64,000 nt of DNA from Leifsonia aquatica H1aii (lineage in GTDB: Bacteria; Actinomycetota; Actinomycetes; Actinomycetales; Microbacteriaceae). A program made the translations under genes and the position numbers. Position 1 is the first letter of the stretch, and every line of letters begins with the position of its first letter. Of this stretch, positions 34,140 to 43,476 are shown in pieces. The notes below the pieces were generated by a model. The model saw only the letters and a program-made list of their open reading frames with translations, was not told where the DNA came from and searched no databases. The stretch covers positions 1-64,000 of the forward strand of contig NZ_AYMR01000014.1 in the NCBI RefSeq assembly GCF_000633535.1, in the 5' to 3' direction.

Positions 34140-35939
34140 GTGAACGAAGACCGTAGCGACGCGGAGCTGCTCGAACGCCTGCGCGACGGCGACAACGCCG
34201 CGTTCGCCGCGCTCTGGGAGCGTCACTCGGCGGCGGCCCGACGATACGCCCGGCACCTCGCCCCCGGCCAGGTCGACGACCTCGTGGCGGAGTCCTTTCT
34301 GGCGATCTACCACCAGGTCACGACGACGTCCAAGGGACCGGCGTTCGCGTTCCGGTCGTACCTGCGCGCCGTCATCCGGAACACCGCGATCCGGTGGGGG
34401 AAGGACGCGGGTCGCTTCGTCGACCAGGACGAGGTCGATGAGATCGAACCGCGTGACGGTCTCGCCCGTGCGGAGGAGGCATCCGAATCGGTGGAGGTGC
34501 TCGCGGCCTTCCAGGAGCTCCCCGACCGCTGGCAGCGCGTCCTCTGGCTGACCGAGGTCGCCGACGTTCCCCGACCGGCGATCGCGCGGGAACTGGGCAT
34601 CAAGCCGAACGCGGTGTCCGCGCTCCACCGGCGAGCCCGCTCGGGGCTCAAGCTCCAGTGGCTCTCACGTCAGGTCCCGGAAGTCCTGCGCGTGGACGAG
34701 ACCCACGTGGCGCGGCTGCTGCCGCAGCATCTCACCGAGCCGAAGAACGCCGCGCTCGCCGCCGGGGTCGCCGTCCACGTGGCGGCGTGCGTCCTGTGCA
34801 ACGACCTCCTGCAGGACATGCGCACCATGTCGCGTCGCGTCCGGACCCGGACCCTCGCCGTGCTCCTGGGGGCGGGAGGCGTGGGCGGGTCAGCGACGGC
34901 CGTGACGGTGACGACGGGGACCACGGCAGTCGCGACGGGGCTGTTCGGCACCGGGCTCGCCGGCCTCCTCACGGCGGGAGGGCTCAGCGTCGCGGCGATC
35001 GGCGGCAGCCTCCTGCTGACGACGGTCATCGGTGTGTCCGCGGCGTCACCTCAGACGGCGCCGCCCGTTGCGTCCGCGGTCACCGCGCCACCGGCGGCGC
35101 CGACGGCCTCCGCCCCGTCACCGGCTGCGGAGGCCGTCGGTCCGAGCGCACCGGCGCGACCGGACGCGCCCGAGGCGACGGAAGCCCCGACCGGACGTCA
35201 TGTCGATGATCCGACCATCCCGACGGTCACCCTGGCCGATCCATCCGGGGCGGATGCGCCCACCGCGCCGACCCGCCCGACGCCCGCCGATCCGAGCGTG
35301 CCCTCCCCGTCGACCGGCGGCGGTTCCGTGCTGTCGCCCGGAGTGGCGACGCCGACAGCGTCGTCCGGCTATCTGGCTCCGGTCCTCGCCGGCAGGACCA
35401 GCGCGACGGCGGGTGTGGCCGTGGAGGTCGACGGTCAGCGCTTCAGCCCGACGGTCGCCCCCGACGGACGGTGGACGTTCGACGCGCGCGCCCTCCAACT
35501 GAACCCCGGCGTCCACTCCTCTCGCGTGTGGGCGTTCGACGCCGACACGCGATCCGCCGCCGTCAGCGGGACCATCACCATCCTCCCGCTCGTCGTCACC
35601 GGGTTCGAGCAGCTGACGGGCTTCGAGGACATGACCGTCGCCGAGGCGCAGACCACGGGTATCGTCATCGAGGTGACGGGCCCGGCAGGCGGACGCGTCT
35701 ATGTCTCCACCATGGAGGGCCACACGGCGATCGTCCCGCTCGGCGCCACCGGTCACACCCGACTGCGCCTGCTGATGAACTCTCGCGGCTGGTACTACTT
35801 CACCTTCCGCGCCCTCGACTCCGACGGGTTCTGGGGGCCGGGGCTCGAGGCCGCCGCCGACGTGTACGACCCCGACATCGTCTTCGATCCCTACGGTCCG
35901 GACCCGGACGACATGACCTTCACGCTCACCGCGCCCTGA
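34140..35939 (+). CDS. Membrane-tethered ECF sigma factor fused to ZAS motif and extracellular domain
   Basis: 599 residues. Sigma region 2 (about 8-85: DAELLERLRDGDNAAFAALW, DLVAESFLAIY) and region 4 (about 120-178: ELPDRWQRVLWL, IARELGIKPNAVSALHRRAR) are intact. A zinc anti-sigma motif H213-x3-C217-x2-C220 follows. Then come one or two hydrophobic segments (about 240-310), a Pro/Thr/Ala-rich stalk (315-400) and a ~200-residue beta-rich outer region with Ig-like strands. GTG has a GGGGAGGG ribosome binding site. The layout recalls ECF families with long C-terminal extensions (ECF52/53 type, from memory). It would sit inactive at the membrane and need proteolytic or conformational release. 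It lies between two sortase substrates, likely targets or partners. Confidence 0.88.
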   Translation: MNEDRSDAELLERLRDGDNAAFAALWERHSAAARRYARHLAPGQVDDLVAESFLAIYHQVTTTSKGPAFAFRSYLRAVIRNTAIRWGKDAGRFVDQDEVDEIEPRDGLARAEEASESVEVLAAFQELPDRWQRVLWLTEVADVPRPAIARELGIKPNAVSALHRRARSGLKLQWLSRQVPEVLRVDETHVARLLPQHLTEPKNAALAAGVAVHVAACVLCNDLLQDMRTMSRRVRTRTLAVLLGAGGVGGSATAVTVTTGTTAVATGLFGTGLAGLLTAGGLSVAAIGGSLLLTTVIGVSAASPQTAPPVASAVTAPPAAPTASAPSPAAEAVGPSAPARPDAPEATEAPTGRHVDDPTIPTVTLADPSGADAPTAPTRPTPADPSVPSPSTGGGSVLSPGVATPTASSGYLAPVLAGRTSATAGVAVEVDGQRFSPTVAPDGRWTFDARALQLNPGVHSSRVWAFDADTRSAAVSGTITILPLVVTGFEQLTGFEDMTVAEAQTTGIVIEVTGPAGGRVYVSTMEGHTAIVPLGATGHTRLRLLMNSRGWYYFTFRALDSDGFWGPGLEAAADVYDPDIVFDPYGPDPDDMTFTLTAP

Positions 35940-35966
35940 CCGTCACAGGGATCGGACCTCCGGTCC

Positions 35967-36000
35967 GGCGTCACCTTCACGGCGTCACCTTCGCGGCGTC
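35967..36000 (+). repeat. 14-bp tandem repeat upstream of the DUF11 gene
   Basis: GGCGTCACCTTCAC and GGCGTCACCTTCGC lie head to tail, followed by a third partial GGCGTC. They lie about 90 bp before the GTG at 36089, in the 149-bp gap after the sigma-fusion gene. They could be an activator site or the -35 region of a specialised promoter. Confidence 0.4.
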
Positions 36001-36088
36001 GACGACTCCTTCAAGACGAAGGCGGCATCCCGGCCGTCCGCACACCGTGAGCATGTGATGCCCGGTGGCATCGAAGAGGGAGTTCGAC

Positions 36089-39000
36089 GTGAGTACATCC
36101 ACCGGAGGCGCGACCATGCCCGGCGCTCGGCGGTCCCGCACGCGGGGGAAGCATCTGGCCGGGACCGTGCCGGCCCGCTCGGGTCGGCGCCTGCTGCCGT
36201 TCGGCCGCACGATCGCGGGGGTGCTGACCTCGCTGCTCGTGCTGGTGTCCCTCCTCGGCCTCGATCAGGCCGCACGGGCGGACGCGCCCGGCATCGCGTC
36301 GACGATGCTCTACAGCGGCAGCGCTCTGAAGCCCGGGACGGTGCTGACGGCGGGCGCCGTCCTCGACCTGAGAGTGCAGTACGACAACACCAAGGTGACT
36401 CCGGGCTCCACGGTCGTCTTCGACGTGGGCTCCAACGTCAGCGTGAAGAGCCTCCCGGCGGCGAACACCTCGATCGCCTCGGTCACACAGGTCGGCGCCG
36501 TGGTGTCGGTCACGTTCAAGGATCCGCTGCCGGCGGATGTGAATCAGGGCGTTTTCGATATCGGCCTGTCGGTGACGAACCCGGCGCAGAGCGGCGCGGA
36601 CGTGATCGCGTGGAAGGTCGACGGCAGCGGCCCCTCCATCCCGGTCACGATCAAGCGCACGGGGGACACGCCACCACCGACGCAGTCCGCCGACGCCAAG
36701 AGCGTCAGCCCGACGGATCTCAACAGGTACGTGCGCGTCGCCGAGGACGGCACGGTGACGATGGACCCGGCGCTCGCCGGCCAGGCGATCAGCTACACCC
36801 TGACCCTCACTTCCACCCAGGCTCAGGCCGGCTTCCCCATCGCGGACCAGCTCCCCGCCTTTGTCGGCTACGACACCGACTCCTTCACCTTCGCACTGAC
36901 CACCTGGGATCCGGACGGCCTGAACAAGAGCACGACGCCCGTGGCCCCCTACCCGGTCACCGTGTCCGGGAACTCCTTCACCAGCAACGTCGACGTGCCC
37001 GGCCCGTCCATCCTCAGGATCACGTACACGGTGCATGTCACCGACCCGGACGGGCTCGCCGCCGCGTTGCAGGCGCAGCTGCTGGGCACGGCCGCAGGTA
37101 CCAGCCACACCCTCCCGCTCCAGAACACGGCCACCTTCAACGGCAACCAGGACACGGCGACCGTGAACGTGCGCGGCACCGTTCCCGCTGCACCCTGTGT
37201 CGGACTGTGCACGCACACGCTGACCAAGGCGTCCGACTGGGACACCCGCAACGTGCTCACCGACCCGGCCGGCGTGCTCACCCCCGCCCAGGAGATCGCC
37301 TACACGCTGACCGCGAGTGTGGGGACCACGGATGCCGCGCTGCCCGTGAACGTCGTCCTCAGCGACCCGCTCCCGGCGGGGATGAGCTGGAACGCCTCAG
37401 ACCCGCAGTTCATCACCGGCATCGCTCTGACGCAGGCGGCCGACTGCCCTGACGCCACGGCATTCGCGGCGGACGGCTACGTCGGTCAGTGGTGCGTGAA
37501 CGACCGGACGCTGCAGGTCAATCTCGGCGCCGGCAGGAGCACGAACGCCACCGTCACGGCCAAGGCGCTCGTCACCAGCGTCGCCGGACTGACCTCGAGC
37601 GGCACCGCCGGAGCACAGGGGGGCACCCCATACCGGCTCCCCAACACGGCGAGCCTGTTCTACGGGGGAACCACCCCGCAGACTGCGAGCAAGACGATCA
37701 CCGTGACGAAGCTGCCCGCCGCCGCCGGAGGCGCCTACACCGACGCGAGCGTGTTCAGCAAGACGGTGAGCAACCCGCCCGCAGCGGTGAACGCGGGGGA
37801 GACCGCCACCATCCCCTACGTCTTCACGGTCGGCGCAGGCAAGGGGATCGACCTCAGGACGAGCACGATCACGGACTTCCTCGACAAGAGCGTCTATGGC
37901 GACCTCGATCTCAGCACGGTGAACCCGACCGGCAGGTACAACGGGCGGCCCCTCACCGCGGCGAGCTTCTCGCTCACCACGGACGCGGAGGGGAATCTTC
38001 TCGTCGCCCTCAGCGATGCGGGCACGGCGGTCGTCGCCGCTCAGGGAGTCGACAAGGCCTTCGAGCTCCGCCTCGCCCTCACCACACTGCCCTTCGACGG
38101 CAAGGTGACGAAGACCATCTCGAACCGCGCCGAGCTCACCGGAGCCGCGGGCCAGCCGCCCTACACGTCGACGGTGAGCAACGTCACCACCTCCTTCGGG
38201 AGCGAGGTGGAGATCGACAAGACGTTGTACGACCCCGCGACCGGCGCATACACCGACTCGCTCCAGGCGAAGACGAACGGGCCGTCGGCCTATGTCTACA
38301 AGATCGACTTCATCCCGCACGGCGGCTACAACGCGGTCGCGATCAGCGACATCGTCGACCACCTCCCCGCGGGAGTCGAGTTCGCGGGCTTCGTGCAGGC
38401 GGATGACACCACGGCGGCGGATCCCCTCGCCGGGCCCATCGACATGGGCCACAACCTGGAGGCCGTCTACGACGCCGCCGCGAACACGGTGAGCATCCGG
38501 CAGAAGTCCGGCACCGTGCTCGACAACCCGGACGGCGACACCCTGTCGGCCCGCTTCGCGGTGAGAGTGACCTCCCTCGTCCACTCCATCGTGAACAGCA
38601 TCGGCGGGAGCACAGCCACGATCGTGCCGGTGGGGAAGGTCTCCGTCGGCGACTACGTCTGGGTCGACTCGAACCGCGACGGCCGTCAGAATGCCGGAGA
38701 GCCGGGCATCCCCGGCGTCGTCCTCACGATCACCGGGCCGGACGGCAAGCCGGTGACGGATGTCAGCGGCAAGGCGGTCGGCCCGGTCACGACCGACGCC
38801 GACGGACGCTACTCGTTCGACGACCTGCCCGTCCTGAGCGGTGACGAGACCTACACCGTGCAGATCGATCGGTCTGCTTCTGCGGTGGCGCTCGCCCCCT
38901 ACGTCCCCACGACGGCCGGCGTCGGCGACCGGACGGGCGACTCGTCCACCTGGACCGCCGCAACCCGGCCCGGGGACCTCCACACCGACGGCGACCGCGA

Positions 39001-39217
39001 CGACACCCTCGATTTCGGCTTCGTCACCGCGACGGTGCCGCCGATCCTCGCAGACCCGAGCGGCCCGCTGGATCCGCCGACCCCGGTCCTCGCGAGCACC
39101 GGGAGCGACGTCGGCCCCGGCCTCGCGGCCTCCGCGATCGCACTGCTCGTCGGCGCAGTCGCGCTGACCGTGGCCGGGCAGCGCAGGAGACGGCGGCAGT
39201 CCCTCTCGGGCAGCTGA
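36089..39217 (+). CDS. DUF11/SdrD-B-type sortase-anchored surface protein
   Basis: 1042 residues. A long signal peptide (TM about 45-65, cleavage near RADA) is followed by a series of DUF11-like repeats (about 80-850) with SYTLTLTSTQAQ, LPAGMSWNASDP and VVAAQGVDKAFELRL-type strands and D/T-rich loops. An SdrD-B-like Ca-binding domain near 855-975 contains VGDYVWVDSNRDGRQNAGEPG, then TDADGRYSFDDLP and DTLDFGF. LASTG at residue 1001, a hydrophobic helix and an RRRRRQ tail form the sorting signal. GTG with GAGGGAG upstream is chosen. Likely adhesin or stalk protein, directly after the sigma-fusion gene. Confidence 0.9.
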   Translation: MSTSTGGATMPGARRSRTRGKHLAGTVPARSGRRLLPFGRTIAGVLTSLLVLVSLLGLDQAARADAPGIASTMLYSGSALKPGTVLTAGAVLDLRVQYDNTKVTPGSTVVFDVGSNVSVKSLPAANTSIASVTQVGAVVSVTFKDPLPADVNQGVFDIGLSVTNPAQSGADVIAWKVDGSGPSIPVTIKRTGDTPPPTQSADAKSVSPTDLNRYVRVAEDGTVTMDPALAGQAISYTLTLTSTQAQAGFPIADQLPAFVGYDTDSFTFALTTWDPDGLNKSTTPVAPYPVTVSGNSFTSNVDVPGPSILRITYTVHVTDPDGLAAALQAQLLGTAAGTSHTLPLQNTATFNGNQDTATVNVRGTVPAAPCVGLCTHTLTKASDWDTRNVLTDPAGVLTPAQEIAYTLTASVGTTDAALPVNVVLSDPLPAGMSWNASDPQFITGIALTQAADCPDATAFAADGYVGQWCVNDRTLQVNLGAGRSTNATVTAKALVTSVAGLTSSGTAGAQGGTPYRLPNTASLFYGGTTPQTASKTITVTKLPAAAGGAYTDASVFSKTVSNPPAAVNAGETATIPYVFTVGAGKGIDLRTSTITDFLDKSVYGDLDLSTVNPTGRYNGRPLTAASFSLTTDAEGNLLVALSDAGTAVVAAQGVDKAFELRLALTTLPFDGKVTKTISNRAELTGAAGQPPYTSTVSNVTTSFGSEVEIDKTLYDPATGAYTDSLQAKTNGPSAYVYKIDFIPHGGYNAVAISDIVDHLPAGVEFAGFVQADDTTAADPLAGPIDMGHNLEAVYDAAANTVSIRQKSGTVLDNPDGDTLSARFAVRVTSLVHSIVNSIGGSTATIVPVGKVSVGDYVWVDSNRDGRQNAGEPGIPGVVLTITGPDGKPVTDVSGKAVGPVTTDADGRYSFDDLPVLSGDETYTVQIDRSASAVALAPYVPTTAGVGDRTGDSSTWTAATRPGDLHTDGDRDDTLDFGFVTATVPPILADPSGPLDPPTPVLASTGSDVGPGLAASAIALLVGAVALTVAGQRRRRRQSLSGS

Positions 39218-39236
39218 GAAGGCACGTGGAGAAGGG

Positions 39237-39620
39237 ATGGGTGAGATGACACCGTCACCACGAGACGAGGGCGGGAGCCGTGCCGACGACGAGACGGGTG
39301 CGGTGCCCGCCCCCGTCTCGAGGCTGGTGGAGGCGATCAACGGCGCCGACGTCGATGGCTTCGTCGCTGTGTTCGCACCCGACGGACTCATCGACGACTG
39401 GGGGCGCCGGTGCCGCGGTTCCGAGGGGATCCGCGGCTGGGCCCTCTCCGACGCGATCGGCGCCGGAGCCCGCATGGAGATACTCTCCGCGCGGACCGCG
39501 GGCGCTGTGACCACGACCCGGTTCTCGTGGCGCAGCGCCGTCTTCACCGGCGACTCGGTCGGCGAGTTCACCGTCGTGGACGGCGCGGTGGCGCGCTTCG
39601 TCATCCGGGGCGAGGCCTGA
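39237..39620 (+). CDS. SnoaL-like / NTF2-fold protein
   Basis: 127 residues, small alpha+beta cone fold. VEAINGADVDGFVAVFAPDGLIDDWG and RGSEGIRGW are the usual first half of SnoaL-like proteins; the second half has GDSVGEFTVVDGAVARFVIR. May be a polyketide-cyclase-like or just a ligand-binding protein. It starts 19 nt after the DUF11 gene and 3 nt before LtrA, so it is possibly co-transcribed with both. Confidence 0.82.
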   Translation: MGEMTPSPRDEGGSRADDETGAVPAPVSRLVEAINGADVDGFVAVFAPDGLIDDWGRRCRGSEGIRGWALSDAIGAGARMEILSARTAGAVTTTRFSWRSAVFTGDSVGEFTVVDGAVARFVIRGEA

Positions 39621-39623
39621 CCG

Positions 39624-40805
39624 ATGGCGTCGCCGAGTCTCCTCCGCGACCGGACCGCGGGCACACGCGTCACGAACACCGAGCTGTTCTTCGACCTCGT
39701 CTACGTCGTGGCGGTGACCCAGCTGTCGGGCTTCCTGCGCGAGCATCCCACCTGGTCGGGGGCGCTGGGCGCGCTCATCCTCCTCGGGATGATCTGGAAC
39801 GCGTGGGTCTACACGACGTGGGTCACCAATTGGCTGGATCCCGACCGGAATGCGACGCGTCTGATGCTCCTGGCCGTCATGGGCGGCAGCCTCGTCCTGG
39901 CCGCGGGTGTGCAGGACGCCTACGACGACAAAGGACTGTGGGTCGGGATCGCCTATGCCGCGATACAGATCGGCCGCTCGGTCTTCACCGTCTGGGCGGC
40001 GCGGTCCGACGACGCTCTGCGGAGGAATTACCAGAGGATCCTGTGCTGGTGCCTGCTGAGCGGTGCCGTCGCCGTGGTCGGAGGCGCGCTCGACGGTCCC
40101 GCTCGGCTCGCCCTGTTCGCGCTCGCTGTCGTCATCGACATCGTCGGCGGGATCGTGCAGTTCTGGACGCCGGGGCTCGGCAGGACGCCGGCAGCGGAGT
40201 GGGACATCGACGGACCGCACTTCGCGGAGCGCTGCCAGGCCTTCGTCCTGATCGCGCTGGGAGAGTCCGTGGTCGGGATCAGCTCGCCGCTCGCCGAGGC
40301 CGACCATGTCGACGCGGCCGGCGTCGCGGGGACGATCGGTGCGTTCATCACCGTGTCCGCGCTCTTCCTGCTGTACTTCGACCGCTGGGCGCACGCCGGC
40401 GTGTCCGCCGTCCGGCGGGCGGCAGAGCCCGGCAAGCTCGCCGCTCGTGGCTACCATCTGGTCCATCCGATCATCGTCGGAGGCATCATCCTCGTCGCGG
40501 CGGGCAACGAGGAGATCCTGGCCTCCGTGCTCGGCGGAGCGGGTGGGCACCACCCGGACTCCTGGCTGATCGCCTGGTTCTGCGCCGGCGGTGCGGCGAC
40601 CTTCGTGCTCGGGCACGCGATCTACATCCGGCTCATCAGCGGTCGGGCGAGCACGACACATCTCATCGCCTTCGGCGCCCTGCTCGTCGTCGTCGCCCTC
40701 GGAGGCGGGCTCGGCGTCAGCGCGCTCGGCATCGGGATCGCGACCGGGCTGGTCGTCGTCTTCCTCGTGCTCGTCGAAACGGCTCGAGCCCGCGCCGGCC
40801 GCTGA
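39624..40805 (+). CDS. Low temperature requirement protein A (LtrA) family
   Basis: 393 residues, about 10-12 membrane helices. The N-terminal signature VTNTELFFDLVYVVAVTQLSGFL is diagnostic of LtrA. HFAERCQAFVLIALGESVVGI matches the second conserved block. The family takes its name from a Listeria cold-growth mutant; the activity is unknown. It begins 3 nt after the SnoaL-like stop. Confidence 0.92.
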   Translation: MASPSLLRDRTAGTRVTNTELFFDLVYVVAVTQLSGFLREHPTWSGALGALILLGMIWNAWVYTTWVTNWLDPDRNATRLMLLAVMGGSLVLAAGVQDAYDDKGLWVGIAYAAIQIGRSVFTVWAARSDDALRRNYQRILCWCLLSGAVAVVGGALDGPARLALFALAVVIDIVGGIVQFWTPGLGRTPAAEWDIDGPHFAERCQAFVLIALGESVVGISSPLAEADHVDAAGVAGTIGAFITVSALFLLYFDRWAHAGVSAVRRAAEPGKLAARGYHLVHPIIVGGIILVAAGNEEILASVLGGAGGHHPDSWLIAWFCAGGAATFVLGHAIYIRLISGRASTTHLIAFGALLVVVALGGGLGVSALGIGIATGLVVVFLVLVETARARAGR

Positions 40806-40892
40806 CCGGGAGGCTCGCGCCCGGGCCCGCGACGATCGTCGGCGGGCTGTAGCTTTGGCAGAGACACACGAGCGGTGACGAAGGGGTCGGAT

Positions 40893-41003
40893 GTGAACGC
40901 TCTCGCTTCCTCCACAGCGGATGCTCCCGTGCGGGACCGCCCGCTGCCGGCGCCGGCCGGTGGCGCCGTGGAACCGGCGCTCATCGGACGTGGGCGACCG
41001 TGA
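40893..41003 (+). CDS. Possible 36-residue leader ORF overlapping gntR
   Basis: GTG at 40893 has a good AAGGGG ribosome binding site at 6 nt. The frame runs 36 codons and its TGA overlaps the GTG of the GntR gene (GTGA). The peptide is Ala/Pro-rich with no motif. It could couple translation of the regulator or be chance. The rest of the 194-bp gap 40806-40999 shows nothing else. Confidence 0.35.
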   Translation: MNALASSTADAPVRDRPLPAPAGGAVEPALIGRGRP

Positions 41004-41395
41004 TCACGCTCACGGCCGATGCGGCCGAGCCGCCGTACGAGCAGATCCGTACACAGCTCCGCGATCAGATCACCAACGGCGAGCTCCTCGCCGGGACCCG
41101 GCTCCCCACGGTGCGGAGGCTGGCCGCGGACCTCGGCGTCGCGGCGAACACCGTGGGTCGCGCGTACAAGGAGCTCGAGGCGGCGGGACTGGTGGAGACG
41201 CGGAGGCGCGGCGGCACTGTCGTTGGTCACGGAACCGACGAACTCCGCGCGCATGCCCACGCGGACGCACTCGAGTTCGCTGCCCGCATGCGGGAACGCG
41301 GACTCGGCCTCGACGAGACGGTCGCCCTGATCCGTGCCGCCTTCGCCGCAACGACCGAGCCGCACGAGGTCACGGACGCCAGGGCGAAACCCTGA
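41000..41395 (+). CDS. GntR family regulator (YtrA type)
   Basis: 131 residues. The winged HTH PPYEQIRTQLRDQITNGELLAGTRLPTVRRLAADLGVAANTVGRAYKELEAAGLVETRRRGGT is classic GntR, followed by only a 50-residue tail, the YtrA architecture. YtrA regulators normally sit with ABC transporter genes; here none follows on this strand, and the ABC importer downstream is convergent. It may be an orphan or act in trans. Confidence 0.92.
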   Translation: MITLTADAAEPPYEQIRTQLRDQITNGELLAGTRLPTVRRLAADLGVAANTVGRAYKELEAAGLVETRRRGGTVVGHGTDELRAHAHADALEFAARMRERGLGLDETVALIRAAFAATTEPHEVTDARAKP

Positions 41396-41416
41396 CGCCA
41401 TCCCTCGCCGGGATCC

Positions 41417-42340
41417 TCACGCCCAGCGCCGGTTCGCCCAGCGCTCGAACAAGCCGACCAGGGAGTCCGTCAGCTTGCCCAGCACCGCGAGCAGGATGAT
41501 CGCCAGGAAGAGGCGGTCAGTGCGGCCGTTGTTCTGGGAGTCGCTGAGCAGGAAGCCGAGGCCCATGGACGAGGCGATCAGCTCGGCTGCGACCAGGAAC
41601 AGCCAGGCCTGCGCAAGAGCGAGACGCAGGCCCGAGATGACCGACGGCAGCACATATGGCAGCTGCACCGTGGTGAACAGGCGGATCCCGTTGAGGCCGA
41701 AGGCGCGGCCGGCCTCGACCAGATGCCGGTCGACGTGCTTCAACGAGGCCGCCACCGTCGTGTAGACGGGGAAGAACGCACCGATGGCGATCAGGATGAT
41801 CTTCGAGTCTTCACCGATTTTGAACCAGAGGATCAGCAGAGGCACCCAGGCGAGCGAGGGGACGGCCCGGACGGCGGCGAGGGTGGAGCTGAACAGGATG
41901 TCGGCGAGCCGGGAGAGGCCGACGACCGCCCCGAGCACCAGGCCGAGTGCCGCACCGCAGGCGAACCCGATCAGCACCCGCTGGGTCGAGATCGCCACGT
42001 AGAGGCCGAGCAGGCCACGCTGGGCGAGGTCGATCGCGGCGTTCCACACCATCGCGGGCGAGGGCAGCTGCGCCGAGGTGAAGACGCCGGACGTGCTCGT
42101 GACCTGCCAGACGATCAGGATGATCGCCGGCAGCACGAGGCCGCCGACGATCCGGACCCACCGGCGGGAGAGGAAAGGCGTGCGGGCGACGACCGCGCCC
42201 GTGCCGTCGGCGACGACGGTCGCCGGGGCCGCCGGCCGGGGTCGCTCTCCGGCCACGGAGGCCGCGCTCCCGACCTCGCCGCCGGGGCCGCCGACCACGA
42301 TCAGCGGGCCCTCTCCCTCCGGTGAGTTCTGGTAGGACAT
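41417..42340 (-). CDS. ABC transporter permease (SsuC/TauC type)
   Basis: 307 residues. A ~75-residue Gly/Ala/Pro-rich cytoplasmic N-terminus precedes six helices of the BPD_transp_1 fold. EAGRAFGLNGIRLFTTVQLPYVLPSVISGLRLALAQAWLFLVAAELI holds the EAA loop that docks on the ATPase. Third gene of an importer operon (ATPase, binding protein, permease), starting 7 nt after the binding-protein gene. Confidence 0.92.
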   Translation of the reverse strand: MSYQNSPEGEGPLIVVGGPGGEVGSAASVAGERPRPAAPATVVADGTGAVVARTPFLSRRWVRIVGGLVLPAIILIVWQVTSTSGVFTSAQLPSPAMVWNAAIDLAQRGLLGLYVAISTQRVLIGFACGAALGLVLGAVVGLSRLADILFSSTLAAVRAVPSLAWVPLLILWFKIGEDSKIILIAIGAFFPVYTTVAASLKHVDRHLVEAGRAFGLNGIRLFTTVQLPYVLPSVISGLRLALAQAWLFLVAAELIASSMGLGFLLSDSQNNGRTDRLFLAIILLAVLGKLTDSLVGLFERWANRRWA

Positions 42341-42347
42341 GGTTCGG

Positions 42348-43394
42348 TCAGCCGCCGATCGCGCTCGGGTCGGCCTTCTTCGCGAAGGTCGGGTCGAGCA
42401 GGGTGTCGAGCGCCTTGTCGATGTCGGCCTGCGACGCCACGTCGCCGGACTGGACGAAGATCGGGCCGACCTTCTTCAGCACCTTCAGCTGCGCGTCGCC
42501 CGGGATCGGGGAGACGTCGAGGTTGGTGCGCTCGGTGATGACGGTGGTGGCGACCGACGGGTCGATCCCGGCGACCTCGGAGAGGATCTGTGCGGTCTCC
42601 TCCGGGTGCTTCTGCGCCCACGCTCGGGCGTACTCGTACGTGTTCACGACGGTCTGCGCGACGTCGGGCTTGCTCGACAGGAACGACTCGGTCGCGTTGA
42701 GGAAGCCGTAGGTGTTGAAGTCGACGTTGCGGTAGATCAGCGTGGCACCCGACTTCTGGGCGTTGGCCATGATCGGGTCGAGCCCGCTCCACGCGTCGAC
42801 CGAGCCGTTCTGCAGAGCGGCCCAGCCGTCGGCGTGCTGCAGGTTCTGGATGGTGACATCGCTCGCCGACAGGCCGTTCGCCTCCAGCGCCTGCAGCAGG
42901 AAGAAGTAGGGGTCGGTGCCCTTGGTGGCCGCGATCTGCTTGCCCTTGAGCTCCTTCACCGAGGTGATGCCCGATTTCGGGCCGACGACGATCGCGGACC
43001 ATTCGGGCTGCGAGAAGATGTCGATCGTCTTGATCGGCGAGGCGTTGGAGCGCGCGAGCAGGGCGGCGGAGCCCGCGGTCGAGCCGACGTCCACCGCGCC
43101 GGAGCGCAGTGCCTCGTTGGCCTTGTTGGAGCCGGCGGACTGCACCCAGTTGACGGTGATGTCCTGCTTGGCGAGGGCCTTCTCGAGCCAGCCCTCCTTC
43201 TTGATCACCAGGCTGAGCGGGTTGTAGGTGGCGAAGTCGATGTTGAGCGTGCCGCCCTTCGTGACGGTGCCGGGGGTGCTGCTGGCTGCGGCGCCGGAGG
43301 CCGAGCCCTCGCCGGCGACACAGCCCGAGAGGAGCAGGGTCGCCGCTGCGGCGGCCGCCGCGAGGGCGGTGACGATGGTGGGTGTGCGGCGCAT
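42348..43394 (-). CDS. ABC transporter substrate-binding lipoprotein (SsuA/NMT1-like)
   Basis: 348 residues. The lipobox LLSGC follows a hydrophobic signal (about residues 7-25). The mature protein matches aliphatic-sulfonate/nitrate/taurine binding proteins: NPLSLVIKKEGWLEKALAKQ, SAGSNKANEALRSGAVDVGSTAGSAALLA and LKGKQIAATKGTDPYFFLLQAL. The ligand cannot be read out; alkanesulfonates are the best guess by family. The ATG at 43394 follows a GGAGG site. The 140-bp leader before it contains a hexanucleotide repeat. Confidence 0.92.
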   Translation of the reverse strand: MRRTPTIVTALAAAAAAATLLLSGCVAGEGSASGAAASSTPGTVTKGGTLNIDFATYNPLSLVIKKEGWLEKALAKQDITVNWVQSAGSNKANEALRSGAVDVGSTAGSAALLARSNASPIKTIDIFSQPEWSAIVVGPKSGITSVKELKGKQIAATKGTDPYFFLLQALEANGLSASDVTIQNLQHADGWAALQNGSVDAWSGLDPIMANAQKSGATLIYRNVDFNTYGFLNATESFLSSKPDVAQTVVNTYEYARAWAQKHPEETAQILSEVAGIDPSVATTVITERTNLDVSPIPGDAQLKVLKKVGPIFVQSGDVASQADIDKALDTLLDPTFAKKADPSAIGG

Positions 43395-43476
43395 GGGGCC
43401 TCCTGGTCGAGTGCTCGGGCGAGCGGTGCTGTGGGTGCGGTGCTGTGGGTGCGGTGCTGGTCGCGGTCTGGTGGAC

